64,000 nt of DNA, taken from Rhizobium sp. CF122. GTDB taxonomy: Bacteria; Pseudomonadota; Alphaproteobacteria; Rhizobiales; Rhizobiaceae. Position 1 is the stretch's first letter. Each line of letters starts with the position of its first letter. Under the pieces are notes generated by a model. That model did not search any database. It was not told where the DNA came from and saw only the letters and a program-made list of their open reading frames with translations. The stretch is from NCBI RefSeq assembly GCF_000282035.1, contig NZ_AKKA01000095.1, forward strand, positions 1 to 64,000. Reading direction: 5' to 3'. The position numbers were made by a program, and so were the translations under genes. Shown here piece after piece: positions 36,201 through 43,554 of this stretch.

Positions 36201-36359
36201 GATGCTCTAGTCGACCTGTCTCACGTGCTTGAGACTTCGCGACGGCGGAACGACGCGGTCGGCGCAGCGTCCGCAGCGTTGCATCTATACCAACTCAAGG
36301 GAAACATAGTGGCCGCGGAAGCGACCCAACGCTACCTGCGCAAACTCGCGAGTATCTGA
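33228..36359 (+). CDS. Class III adenylate/guanylate cyclase with AAA-type ATPase and helical-repeat domains
   Basis: This 1043-residue protein has three parts. Residues about 15-185 form a class III nucleotide cyclase domain with both metal aspartates visible (IADIVDSS, Asp24; GDEIMAVFG, Asp68) and RIGLNTGEV. Residues about 208-480 are an AAA/STAND-like ATPase: PFVGRE, P-loop LGEAGVGKS (Lys245) and Walker B LVVVVEDLHWAD (about 353-364). The remaining C-terminal half is a long Ala/Leu/Glu-rich helical repeat of TPR type. Such proteins are soluble signalling ATPases thought to make cAMP on stimulus; the ligand is unknown. An alternative GTG start lies three bases upstream. It is monocistronic. 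Its family is frequent in actinobacteria and soil alphaproteobacteria. Confidence 0.88.
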   Translation: MAGPDPGRKPAQDVRKTITILIADIVDSSRLSLALDPEALRNLLARYFDQMIATIQRYGGVVERYLGDEIMAVFGVPVLHEDDAIRAVSAAVEMRDTLATLNHELETVWGVQLAHRIGLNTGEVFTGIDRQGHRFLTGEAVRVTKRLQEAAAPNEILIGEATYKLVRHAVVVESSSSRAVKHGETFPAIIVVGLIARATGFQRRFEAPFVGREHQRVAISTIFGELINSRTSHLLTVLGEAGVGKSRLVSEAAGSLPSEVIVAHGRCLPYGDGITYWPLADIIREITRARGGDPSKQSVADIAEILAGVDKAKLIAERIAEVLGFGQGDTSTREETFWAVRRLFEVFARERPLVVVVEDLHWADPTFLDLIEHLVDFSRGFPIAIVGSARPELLDTRPDWGRGKINATTVALEPLSEAESREMILNLLDRLPLSPAVESRITRAVGGNPLFAEELVAMLVEEELLRRNEDCWVARSDLSELPVPSTINALLAARLESLPSLERTILTAAAVEGAVFHRSAVNELADLVLDVLEDGLLALVRRDLIRPEAPSFVGEKAYRFRHVLIRDAAYHSLPKNARADLHERFAAWLEPTAKDRLREFEEIIGYHLERAFQYRVALGPRDERAAALALRACERLKSAGRRALVRSDLPAAISLLERVSRLLPTDDPQRIALLAELSGALIESGRLDDAGRVLEEAERLATASNDQRLAAHVLVQRQFLQLLHGEEGALEKAERAAAVVLPVFERLGDDLGLCRARRLEAWLFFNAARGEAAAGAWERAAAHARRAKNLHEYHEILTWIASSLWFGPTPAAEGIRRCEAMRADVGESLESEAAILRQLACLNAIAGRFEIARALIAASNATYADLGLTLYVASSEHEAVVELLAGNAVAAERSAREAYRALEEMGERAFRSTMAASLAVVILQQGRDEEAEGFAKLSAELAASGDLVTQVRWRRVRARVLARRGEIRQAEAFAREALAIAEKTDFVNDRADALVDLSHVLETSRRRNDAVGAASAALHLYQLKGNIVAAEATQRYLRKLASI

Positions 36360-36513
36360 CACCCTAACGGACGGAAGCACTCGTCTCTACCAAGTGAGAC
36401 GGCCTCTCAAAATCATCGACCGTGTCGTGCCTTAGAGGAATGGCACTTCGTTCCGAAGGCTTCGAGGAGTATCAACCCATCGTCTTCGACATATACACAA
36501 CAATTTCCGCGAC

Positions 36514-36696
36514 CTATTCGAGGGTTTCGAAAATCTCGTCCAGCTTCTTTTTGACGCTGGCCTTGTCGTCGTAAGGAAAGGACGAGTCGTTGCCTTTCGA
36601 CCCTCCGACATTTTCGTCAGTGCCAGTGTCATCGTTGACGATGACACGATAGTCGCCCTTTTCCGATTTCACGATGGTGATCGTTACGTCCTTCAT
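36514..36696 (-). CDS. Small hypothetical protein, 60 residues
   Basis: A short acidic/lysine-rich protein starting MKDVTITIVKSEKGDYRVIV and ending SVKKKLDEIFETLE. The ATG at 36696 has GGAGAA about eight bases upstream, better supported than the in-frame codon 69 bases earlier. The alternating charged/hydrophobic start suggests a beta hairpin, and the end a helix. No family is recognised. It is isolated, with non-coding sequence on both sides. Confidence 0.5.
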   Translation of the reverse strand: MKDVTITIVKSEKGDYRVIVNDDTGTDENVGGSKGNDSSFPYDDKASVKKKLDEIFETLE

Positions 36697-36821
36697 TTTG
36701 CGTTCTCCTCTTTCTTGTCGGACACGAGGCAAAACACGCGGACGGGAAATGTGTTGATGGGGCAAGGAGCCGCGTATCCTATTGCCTTCTGGAAATTCTC
36801 CGACACCGATACTTCGGCATG

Positions 36822-37151
36822 CTAATACACAAGTTCAATTGGATCTTCAGACCACCAGATATAGCCATTTTGATTACCGTCTTTCCAATAGACGAGCGCT
36901 ATTCCTACCGCTGGTCCTGGCTGGAATGTTCCCCGATTATAGAGCCGAGTGTTTGCAATCCACTTGCCTGCTACCGCGAAGGCACCACTGGATTCCGATC
37001 CGTAGTAGGTCTGGGCACTCCCGGTGCTCGACTGGACTATCCAGGCGTCGACCCACTTCGCCTTCTGGTTGACAGTCAAATCGAGCGGACCCTTTGCAAG
37101 TTCGACACGACCATTGGTTATTTGCTGCACGGCGTCCCAATTGGCTGGCAT
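36822..37151 (-). CDS. Hypothetical protein, about 109 residues, beta-rich
   Basis: Rich in Trp, Tyr, Gly, Ser and Asn, with no signal peptide. Stretches such as KWVDAWIVQSSTGSAQTYYG and ALVYWKDGNQNGYIWWSEDP look like strands of a small carbohydrate- or surface-binding beta domain. It lies at the edge of an A+T-rich gap, so it may be recently acquired. No homologous family is recognised. Confidence 0.5.
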   Translation of the reverse strand: MPANWDAVQQITNGRVELAKGPLDLTVNQKAKWVDAWIVQSSTGSAQTYYGSESSGAFAVAGKWIANTRLYNRGTFQPGPAVGIALVYWKDGNQNGYIWWSEDPIELVY

Positions 37152-37820
37152 GACTGATCTCCAATCGCTGTAGGGGCAACGCGCCCGAAATCATAAACAA
37201 GAGATTAAGCACGCCGTCCAATATGTCCGATTTTTCTGAAATGAGCTATATAAAAACTAACGTCGAATAAAATGTAATTTGCATAACTTGATAACATCGC
37301 ACTAGATTAACGTTTATTTCAACAACAGTATTGCCAGTAGTGAAATCTCGTCTTTGTTTTATACTCGTCTGCACAACCACATTATTTCATTCTATATATC
37401 ATTTATGTAGCTCTTGGCTGCATGGAATAGAGCACCATTGTATCGCGCCCGGTCCGTAAGAAACCGTTCAGAACTATCTTGGCTTTGAGACTGCCACTGA
37501 GCAAGGCGTAACGACGCAAACCGGACTCCGACCTTCGAGTTAACTTCATACCTGCTTTTCATCTATTTATTACACGCAGATCCGCAATAGCTCAGCTCAC
37601 CGGCACGTGAAAGTCAGGCCCCGCAGCACCGGTGAATGCTGTAGTCGTGATTGCGTGCGTTCTGGAACGGGTGGTGTGTCGATTTTCAGCAGCCAACGGC
37701 GCTGGTATGGCCGCACCCACGTCGCAGGCGCGGGATCGGGCGATCTCATAGGGCTCGGCTGTCGTACGCCCATTGAAGCAGCGCCAGTCGCAGGGCTCGC
37801 AGTGGCAACAGAGCTGCGAG
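37152..37820. other. A+T-rich non-coding stretch
   Basis: About 670 bp without a convincing gene. The part around 37200-37440 is much more A+T-rich than the rest of the window. The part from about 37600 to 37820 is G+C-rich again and may hold more decayed glycosyltransferase sequence, but no frame could be aligned by eye. Confidence 0.5.
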
Positions 37821-38373
37821 AACATTTGGCCAGACGAGCAGCGTTTGTTTTTCGATGAGATTGCGCCAAGCCGCGACGTCTGGGACGTAAGCTTCTGCTG
37901 CGGTTCCTGCCAGATCGCCTGTCGCAAGGCGATTGATGCCATAGGCGGCTTCCCCACCCAATCGATCACGGAAGACTTGCTAACGACGCTGTCGATGCTC
38001 AACAAGGGTTACAAGACGCGCTACCTGAATGAGCGCCTGTTGATGGGCTGGTTGCCGAAAACCTGACCGGCTATTTTGTCCAGCGTGAGCAATGGTGCCA
38101 GGGCGGAATCCAGACGCTCTACCTGCACAACGGACCCTTGCGCGGACCGGGATTGTCGCCTTTCCAGCCCATGTTTCTCCCAATGTCATGGCTGGTGCAG
38201 TATGTAGTCCGCCTCGGCGCCCTCCTCGTACCGATCGCATAACTTTGGTTCGGGGCTGTGCCACTGCGGTTCACCAGGGTCGACGACTACGGCTCAAACC
38301 AGCTACCGGTTCTAACTGCTTATTTCCTTTTGATGCTCTGGGTCACGCCGACGCATTGTCTCCCGGTAACTTC
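37821..38373 (+). pseudogene. Cellulose-synthase-like family-2 glycosyltransferase fragment, frameshifted and stopped
   Basis: The first frame reads NIWPDEQRLFFDEIAPSRDVW, then a TEDLLTTL block containing the catalytic ED of processive GT2 enzymes. At about 38049 the frame is lost (a missing G) and continues in the next frame as LVAENLTGYFVQREQWCQGG, a QxxRW-like motif. A TAA at 38240-38242 then interrupts where homologues have a codon such as TAT, followed by LWFGAVPLRFTRVDD and LLMLWVTPTH. The gene is therefore missing its N-terminal half and carries at least two lesions. It once encoded a cellulose, glucan or similar membrane polysaccharide synthase. Confidence 0.75.
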
Positions 38374-38465
38374 CTTCAGGTGTTTTGTGCATAAGGTTCC
38401 ATGCTTGCATTTTTCGACTTAGCGGAAATGCCAGACATCAAAAGGTGCACGTAACGACGCTCAAC

Positions 38466-38639
38466 CGACACGCCTGAAAAGCGGTAGGCATCATCAGGAA
38501 ACCCGGCCTCGCATCCGGCTCCTGTCTCGATTAGGCATTCATATCCGAGCTTCGCGATTTGCTGCGCGCTGTCGGGTGTCATCGCCACCCGCGCCTCTCC
38601 CGCAGCCACTTCTTTTGGTGTTCCTATCTTCAGACCCAT
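38466..38639 (-). pseudogene. pntA: N-terminal fragment of NAD(P) transhydrogenase alpha subunit
   Basis: The first about 58 codons read GTPKEVAAGEARVAMTPDSA and QQIAKLGYECLIETGAG, the highly conserved PntA/alanine-dehydrogenase N terminus. Homology stops after the GVSVERR region; the frame then runs into unrelated sequence and ends at 38376. The rest of the about 380-residue protein and PntB are absent. It is convergent with the glycosyltransferase remnant, only about 90 bp away. Confidence 0.78.
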
Positions 38640-38881
38640 TCCAGTTCCGGCGAATGCCGTCCTCCCATTGTGTCTGGATTGTTCTCAAACCGGCCGCGAA
38701 TGCGACGATGAGACGAGCGAAAGCGTCCGAGGCCGCAATCGGGCAAACCGGTTGGCGACAGCGATCGCTCCCAATGCTGGAGACTTTGGTATTGTATGAC
38801 CCAGGCCGGACCGGACCCGGCAGGCGTCGCCTGCTGGATAATCGTTCGGCGATGCCGACCTAGAGTGCCCGGCTTCGGTGC

Positions 38882-39847
38882 CTAAATCAGTGGCACGAAA
38901 GAGTAGGCTTTCTGCCCATCCGATCGTACATGGCCAAGCCCAGGGAACGGTAGGTGAGCGCCTCCGATCATGTGCCTGTTTTTCGACACTTCGTCGAAGA
39001 CCCGGAAGTGCTCCCGTTCCGCCTCGGCCTTATCTGCGTCGTACCCTATCGTGACGGTGGGATCGGAGAACTGCACTGCCGCCACGTGCACGATGTCGCC
39101 CCAAAGAAGCAGCTTGTCGCCCTTGCTCTCCACCTCGTACATTGTGTGACCCGGCGTATGGCCATAGGCCGGCTGCGACCGGATGCCGGATACGAGTTCG
39201 ACCGACCCGTCGAAGGTTTGCAGCTTGCCAACCTTCAAATACGGCGACAGCGAAGCTGTGCTCGCCTCGAAGAACCTTTTGGCCTCGGCGGGCGCGGCGT
39301 TTTTGTTTTCCTCGCTCAGCCAATAGGCTGTGTCACGCTTGTCCACATGGATCGTGGCGTTCGGAAAGGCCAGCTCGCTCCCGGACATAAGGCCACCGAT
39401 GTGGTCGGTATGCATGTGGGTCAGGAGAACATCGTCGATCTGCTCGGGCCAGTAGCCCGCGGCACGGAGATTGCCCAGCAGCTTTCCGAAGCGCGAACCC
39501 AGAAGAGAACCTGCGCCGGCATCGACCAGAACGAGCTTGCTTCCGGTGTTCACTAGAAACGAGTTGTGCGACGTGTCCACCTCCTCCGCGAGGAAGTTGC
39601 TCTTCAGCTTCTGCGCGATCTCGCCCTTGTCGCCTTGGAGCAGTTTCATCGCTGCGAGCGGCGACTTGCCATCGGAAAGCGCGGTGACCTCGAAGTCGCC
39701 GACTGTCAGGCGGTAGAAGCCCGGTGCCTCTCCCCCCGCCATCGATGCGTCGGAAAATGACGCGCCCGGCAGCGCGCATCCAAAGCAGACGCACGCTCCA
39801 ACGAGAAGAGAGCGGCGGCCGAGACTGGTGAGCTTCTTGTCTGACAT
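38882..39847 (-). CDS. Exported MBL-fold metallohydrolase
   Basis: A 321-residue protein with a twin-arginine-like leader (GRRSLLVGACVCFGCALPGA), followed by a metallo-beta-lactamase fold. Metal motif THMHTDHIGG (about residues 143-152) gives the HxHxDH set; GHTPGHTMYEV and GGAHLPFPG supply the later His ligands, and LLLWGDIVHV the bridging Asp. Related proteins include lactonases and metallohydrolases. It lies 161 bp downstream of the RidA gene on the same strand; an in-operon role in lactone hydrolysis is possible but not proven. Confidence 0.86.
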   Translation of the reverse strand: MSDKKLTSLGRRSLLVGACVCFGCALPGASFSDASMAGGEAPGFYRLTVGDFEVTALSDGKSPLAAMKLLQGDKGEIAQKLKSNFLAEEVDTSHNSFLVNTGSKLVLVDAGAGSLLGSRFGKLLGNLRAAGYWPEQIDDVLLTHMHTDHIGGLMSGSELAFPNATIHVDKRDTAYWLSEENKNAAPAEAKRFFEASTASLSPYLKVGKLQTFDGSVELVSGIRSQPAYGHTPGHTMYEVESKGDKLLLWGDIVHVAAVQFSDPTVTIGYDADKAEAEREHFRVFDEVSKNRHMIGGAHLPFPGLGHVRSDGQKAYSFVPLI

Positions 39848-40008
39848 CGCGGTTTCCCTGTGGTTAGATCGCTATTTCAGTTTGAGAATTCCGGGCACGC
39901 AAACGCTCTGTGCCACCAAGCTTCATGGCTCGCCGGAGGGCGGACTGATCCAACATGCGCGGTGTCACGGTCTCTCGGCCCCAATATCCGGAAGAATTCA
40001 ACATGAAC

Positions 40009-40413
40009 TCAGGCTCTGTCCCCGATGACCGCCATGAAATCGCACTGGATGAGTGCGGGACCTTCGATGTTCAAAAGCTGGGCATGTCGGGCAGGCCTGG
40101 ATTCGGCATTTGGGAACATGCGGACCCATTCGTCGTTCAGCGGCCCGCGATTGTCCCGGTCACGGATGTAGACCGTCATCTTGATGATGTCCTCGACGGT
40201 GCCCCCCGCGGCTTCCACGACAGCCTTCATGTTCGCGAACACGTGAGCGCACTGGCCCGCCATCTCCTGCGGCATCACGTGGGTCTTGGGATCGACACCA
40301 TGGATGGCACCTGAGACGACCAGGTTGCCTATGCGGGAGGCGTTTGGGACCGGGAACTTGTGGGCAAGGCCTTCGGCTATGACGCTCCGGCGACGGTTTT
40401 TCGTGTCTGCCAT
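40009..40413 (-). CDS. RidA/YjgF-family protein
   Basis: A 134-residue Rid-family protein with VVSGAIHGVDPKT at the N-terminal half, CAHVFANMKAVVEAAGG in the middle, and SRPARHAQLL carrying the arginine associated with enamine/imine deaminase activity. Rid proteins hydrolyse reactive enamines/imines or act as ring-opening deaminases in catabolic operons. It is the last gene of the RraA, dehydrogenase, SDR, MFS, RidA operon, 25 bp after the transporter. Confidence 0.86.
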   Translation of the reverse strand: MADTKNRRRSVIAEGLAHKFPVPNASRIGNLVVSGAIHGVDPKTHVMPQEMAGQCAHVFANMKAVVEAAGGTVEDIIKMTVYIRDRDNRGPLNDEWVRMFPNAESRPARHAQLLNIEGPALIQCDFMAVIGDRA

Positions 40414-40438
40414 TTGGTTCTCCTATGATCTTACGATT

Positions 40439-41725
40439 TTAGCTTCGACAACGGGCTCGGGAGCCTCGTGCGCCACCGGCTCGCCCGAACCCTGTGGTGA
40501 GACTAATCCCGTTCGTCTCGGGAAGCAGAAGCGTGGCGATGATCGCGACGCTGTAGCCAAGGAGTGCGATCAGTCCGATGGCCTCGGCAAGCGTGAGCCA
40601 CTGCGCGAGAATGCCGATACATGACACGGCGACGGCACCTGCCGCCTTGCCGAAGTTGTAGGCGAAGCTCTGGCCGCTGGCGCGGATAGCCGTCGGAAAC
40701 AGCTCCGTGAAGTACGGCCCCAGCGCCGCGTAGTTACCGATCGTGAAAAACCCGAACGGCACGCCCAGCAGAAGCAGCTCCCAACCCGACAGCGGCAGGA
40801 ACATGTAGGCAATGGTTATCAGCCACGAGCAGACCAGGAACAGTTGGAATGTCCGCCTTCGTCCGAGCATGTCCGATAGGTAGGCGCTAGCCAGGAAGCC
40901 GAAGAAGGATCCGCCTGTGATGAGGAACACGTAGTAGCCGGCTTCGCCCGGAGAGAGATGGCGTACCGTCTTCATGAATGTCGGCAGCCAGTTCACGATG
41001 GCCCCGCCAACGCCGATCACGCCGAATGCGAGAAGCGATGCCAGGATTGTCACGTGCAGCACGCCCGGGCGGAAGATTGCCCCAGGTCCGGGGCCTTGCC
41101 CGGTCGCCTTTATCTCGGCGCGGGTCTTCTCAAACAGCGCCGGCTCTTCGAGCTTACGCCGGAGGTAGAGAACGAGTAGGCCGGGCAGAACGCCGATCAT
41201 CAGAAGAGCTCGCCACGCATATTCCGAAGGCGCGTATGCCAGGACAAGACCTGCCAGAATTGCCGCCGCACTCCAGCCGACGCCGAACCCGCTCTGAACG
41301 CTGCCTACCGCCTTGCCTCGGTGGAGCGGCCGTATGATCTCTCCCATCAGTACCGCCCCGGCTGCCCATTCGCCGCCGAAGCCTAGCCCCTGGAGCACTC
41401 GCACCACGATGAGCTGCTCGAAGTTCTGCGTGAAACCCGCGAGGAACGTGAACACGGAGAACCAGAGGATGGTGAGCTGCATGACGCGGACACGGCCGAA
41501 GCGGTCAGCTAGATAGCCGCATCCCCAACCGCCCACGGCCGCCGAAAGGAGTGTTGCGGTCGCAAGGTAGCCTGCCTGCGCGGTCGTCATTCCCCAGGCG
41601 ACGATCAAGATGGGAAGCACGAAGCTGAAGAGCTGTGCGTCCATGGCGTCCACCGCCCAGCCCGCAAAGCATCCCCAGAAGGTATTACGCTCTTTCTTAG
41701 TCAACTCTCGATACCAACTGAACAT
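40439..41725 (-). CDS. Major facilitator superfamily transporter, metabolite:H+ symporter type
   Basis: A 428-residue transporter with about 12 hydrophobic segments. The motif between helices 2 and 3 reads GYLADRFGRVRVMQ, and RVLQGLGFGGEWAAGAVLMGEI is the helix-4/5 marker of the sugar/aromatic-acid/metabolite:proton symporter group (NanT, ShiA, AAHS). The start MFSWYRELTKKERNTFWG at 41725 is preceded by GGGAGGAG; a much longer in-frame ORF upstream overlaps the SDR gene antisense-free but non-conserved and is rejected. It likely imports the organic acid degraded by this operon. Confidence 0.9.
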   Translation of the reverse strand: MFSWYRELTKKERNTFWGCFAGWAVDAMDAQLFSFVLPILIVAWGMTTAQAGYLATATLLSAAVGGWGCGYLADRFGRVRVMQLTILWFSVFTFLAGFTQNFEQLIVVRVLQGLGFGGEWAAGAVLMGEIIRPLHRGKAVGSVQSGFGVGWSAAAILAGLVLAYAPSEYAWRALLMIGVLPGLLVLYLRRKLEEPALFEKTRAEIKATGQGPGPGAIFRPGVLHVTILASLLAFGVIGVGGAIVNWLPTFMKTVRHLSPGEAGYYVFLITGGSFFGFLASAYLSDMLGRRRTFQLFLVCSWLITIAYMFLPLSGWELLLLGVPFGFFTIGNYAALGPYFTELFPTAIRASGQSFAYNFGKAAGAVAVSCIGILAQWLTLAEAIGLIALLGYSVAIIATLLLPETNGISLTTGFGRAGGARGSRARCRS

Positions 41726-41763
41726 TTGGTCTCCTCCCAATGTTGGCTCTCCGGCCTGGCCGT

Positions 41764-42552
41764 TCAGATGACGAGCGGCGTCAGACCTCCATCCATGGTC
41801 AGCGACGCGCCGGTCACATAGGATGCTCGGGCGCTGGCGAGGAATAAGGCCGCGTCGGCCACCTCCGACGTTTCGGCGTAGCGTCCTAGCGGTATGCGCT
41901 GCTGGTTCTGACGCAGCAGTTCGTCGGGCGATTTTCCGGTGGCGCGGGATTCTGCGGCGAGCGACATCTGCACCCGGTCGGTCATCGTCGCTCCCGGATT
42001 GATGACGTTGACCCGTATTCCTGCATGTCCCCATGCTGCCGCCAAACCTGCCGACGCCAGCATCAATGCCGCGTTCGCAGCGCCGCCGGGGATATGAATC
42101 GGCGAGGCGACCTTGCCGCCAGTCCCAATGATATTGACAATCGATCCCTCGCGGCGCGAGACCATGCGAGGCAGGGCGAAGTCCATCACGTTCATGTAGG
42201 TGAAGAACTTGGCATCCATCGCTGTACGCCATTTGTCCGGCGTCAGTTCGCTCGGGGGCACCCGGACCGCACCGCCGGCGGAATTTATCAGCACCGCGAT
42301 CGGTCCGAGTTGTTCCTCGACGTCGCCCACGACACGCTCCGCCGCAGCACCATCGGACAGATCCGCGACGAACGTCGCGACGTCGACACCGTCCGCCGCG
42401 AGCGACGCCTTGGCCGCGCGCAGGTTCTCCGCGTTGCGCGAGACGATTGCCACGCGCGCGCCTTCCTGGCCGAACGCGCGGGCGCAGGCAAGGCCGATGC
42501 CCTTGCTGCCGCCGGTGACCAGTACTACTTTCCCGTCAAGCTCCAGGTTCAT
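41764..42552 (-). CDS. SDR-family oxidoreductase lacking the canonical Tyr/Lys pair
   Basis: A 262-residue SDR with an intact cofactor motif (TGGSKGIG, residues 13-20), the NSAGG motif and the C-terminal VTGASLTMDGGLTPL. In the active-site region, where SDRs have Ser, then YxxxK, the sequence is IIGTGGKVASPIHIPGGAANAAL: the Tyr position is Gly156 and the Lys position Asn160. The same kind of replacement is known in some SDR lineages, so function is probably not lost but mechanism differs. It overlaps the 2-hydroxyacid dehydrogenase gene by 4 bp. Confidence 0.84.
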   Translation of the reverse strand: MNLELDGKVVLVTGGSKGIGLACARAFGQEGARVAIVSRNAENLRAAKASLAADGVDVATFVADLSDGAAAERVVGDVEEQLGPIAVLINSAGGAVRVPPSELTPDKWRTAMDAKFFTYMNVMDFALPRMVSRREGSIVNIIGTGGKVASPIHIPGGAANAALMLASAGLAAAWGHAGIRVNVINPGATMTDRVQMSLAAESRATGKSPDELLRQNQQRIPLGRYAETSEVADAALFLASARASYVTGASLTMDGGLTPLVI

Positions 42553-43547
42553 TTCGAGCCCTCCCTATTCAGCACATCTTGGTTATGGACATTGATCGGC
42601 GTGCCGAGCGCGAAGGCCACGATCTGTTCGAACGCATTTCCGTATCCGAACTCGTAGTTGTCCCGCTCCACGTAGCCGAGATGAGGTGTGCACAAGGCGT
42701 TCGGCAGCTTCAGCAACGGTTCGTTCGGATCGGTCAGCGGCTCGTGCTCGTACACGTCGACCGCCGCCCTTCCTGGGCGGCCCTCGCGAAGGGCGGCAAC
42801 GAGCGCACCGGGTTCGATGAGCTCGGCGCGGCTCGTATTCACCAGAAGGGCCGTCGGTTTCATGAGAGCGAGATCACTAGGCCCGATTAGGCCGGTCGTC
42901 TCGGCATTGAGGCGAAGGTGCAGGCTAAGCACGTCGGACTGTTCAAAAAAATCCTGCCTGCTCTTGGCCACCGGATAACCTTCGGCCTGTGCACGCTCCA
43001 GAGAGCCTTCCCGGCCCCAGATCAGCAGCTCCATGCCAAATGCGCCACCGATGCGCGCGACCATCGAGCCGAGCTTGCCGAAGCCGTATATCCCGAGCGT
43101 CCGGCCGCGGAGGCCGAGGCCGATCGTGCTCTGCCAGGAACCCGCCCGGAGTGCCACGCTCTCGAAGGGGATGTTGCGCATGGCGGCGAGAATCAGACCC
43201 CAGGTAAACTCGACCGTCGAATAGGACGGACGAGGCATGAGGGCCGACGAGACCACGATTCCATGCCGTGTGCATGCGGCAAGGTCGATGTGAGGCACAT
43301 GGCCGTTCTGGGTGATGAGCTTGAGGTCCGGAAGACGGCTGACGAGCGCTTCGTCGACCTTCGTCCGCTCCCGGAGCAGCACCAGAACGTCCGCATCAGC
43401 GAGCCGGTCTGCCAGCACGTCGACGTCGGAGACGGCGTCGTTCCAGATCGTGACCTGGTGACCCTTGAGCTTGCCGAAGCAGTCGAGGGTGCGGACGACA
43501 TCCTGGTAGTCGTCGAGGATCGAGACGCGCAAGGTTTTTGAATCGGC
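42549..43547 (-). CDS. D-2-hydroxyacid dehydrogenase family protein
   Basis: A protein of 332 residues with the NAD-binding GRTLGIYGFGKLGSMVARIGGAFGM (about 145-170), the catalytic Arg in NTSRAELIEPGAL, Glu in the DVYEHEPL segment and the His region ALCTPHLGYVERDNYE. Members reduce 2-oxo acids or oxidise D-2-hydroxy acids. The start ATG at 43547 is preferred over the codon 33 bases earlier. It lies 7 bp downstream of the RraA-type gene, so an aldolase product could be its substrate. Confidence 0.88.
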   Translation of the reverse strand, partial: ADSKTLRVSILDDYQDVVRTLDCFGKLKGHQVTIWNDAVSDVDVLADRLADADVLVLLRERTKVDEALVSRLPDLKLITQNGHVPHIDLAACTRHGIVVSSALMPRPSYSTVEFTWGLILAAMRNIPFESVALRAGSWQSTIGLGLRGRTLGIYGFGKLGSMVARIGGAFGMELLIWGREGSLERAQAEGYPVAKSRQDFFEQSDVLSLHLRLNAETTGLIGPSDLALMKPTALLVNTSRAELIEPGALVAALREGRPGRAAVDVYEHEPLTDPNEPLLKLPNALCTPHLGYVERDNYEFGYGNAFEQIVAFALGTPINVHNQDVLNREGSK

Positions 43548-43554
43548 CATACGG

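Noticed and set aside
37592..38005. Antisense frame over the glycosyltransferase remnant
   Set aside because: The plus-strand reading shows clear cellulose-synthase motifs; the minus frame has none.
41726..42232. A 169-codon upstream extension of the MFS gene
   Set aside because: The extension is Arg-rich, not homologous to transporters and overlaps the SDR gene. The ATG at 41725 has a good ribosome-binding site.
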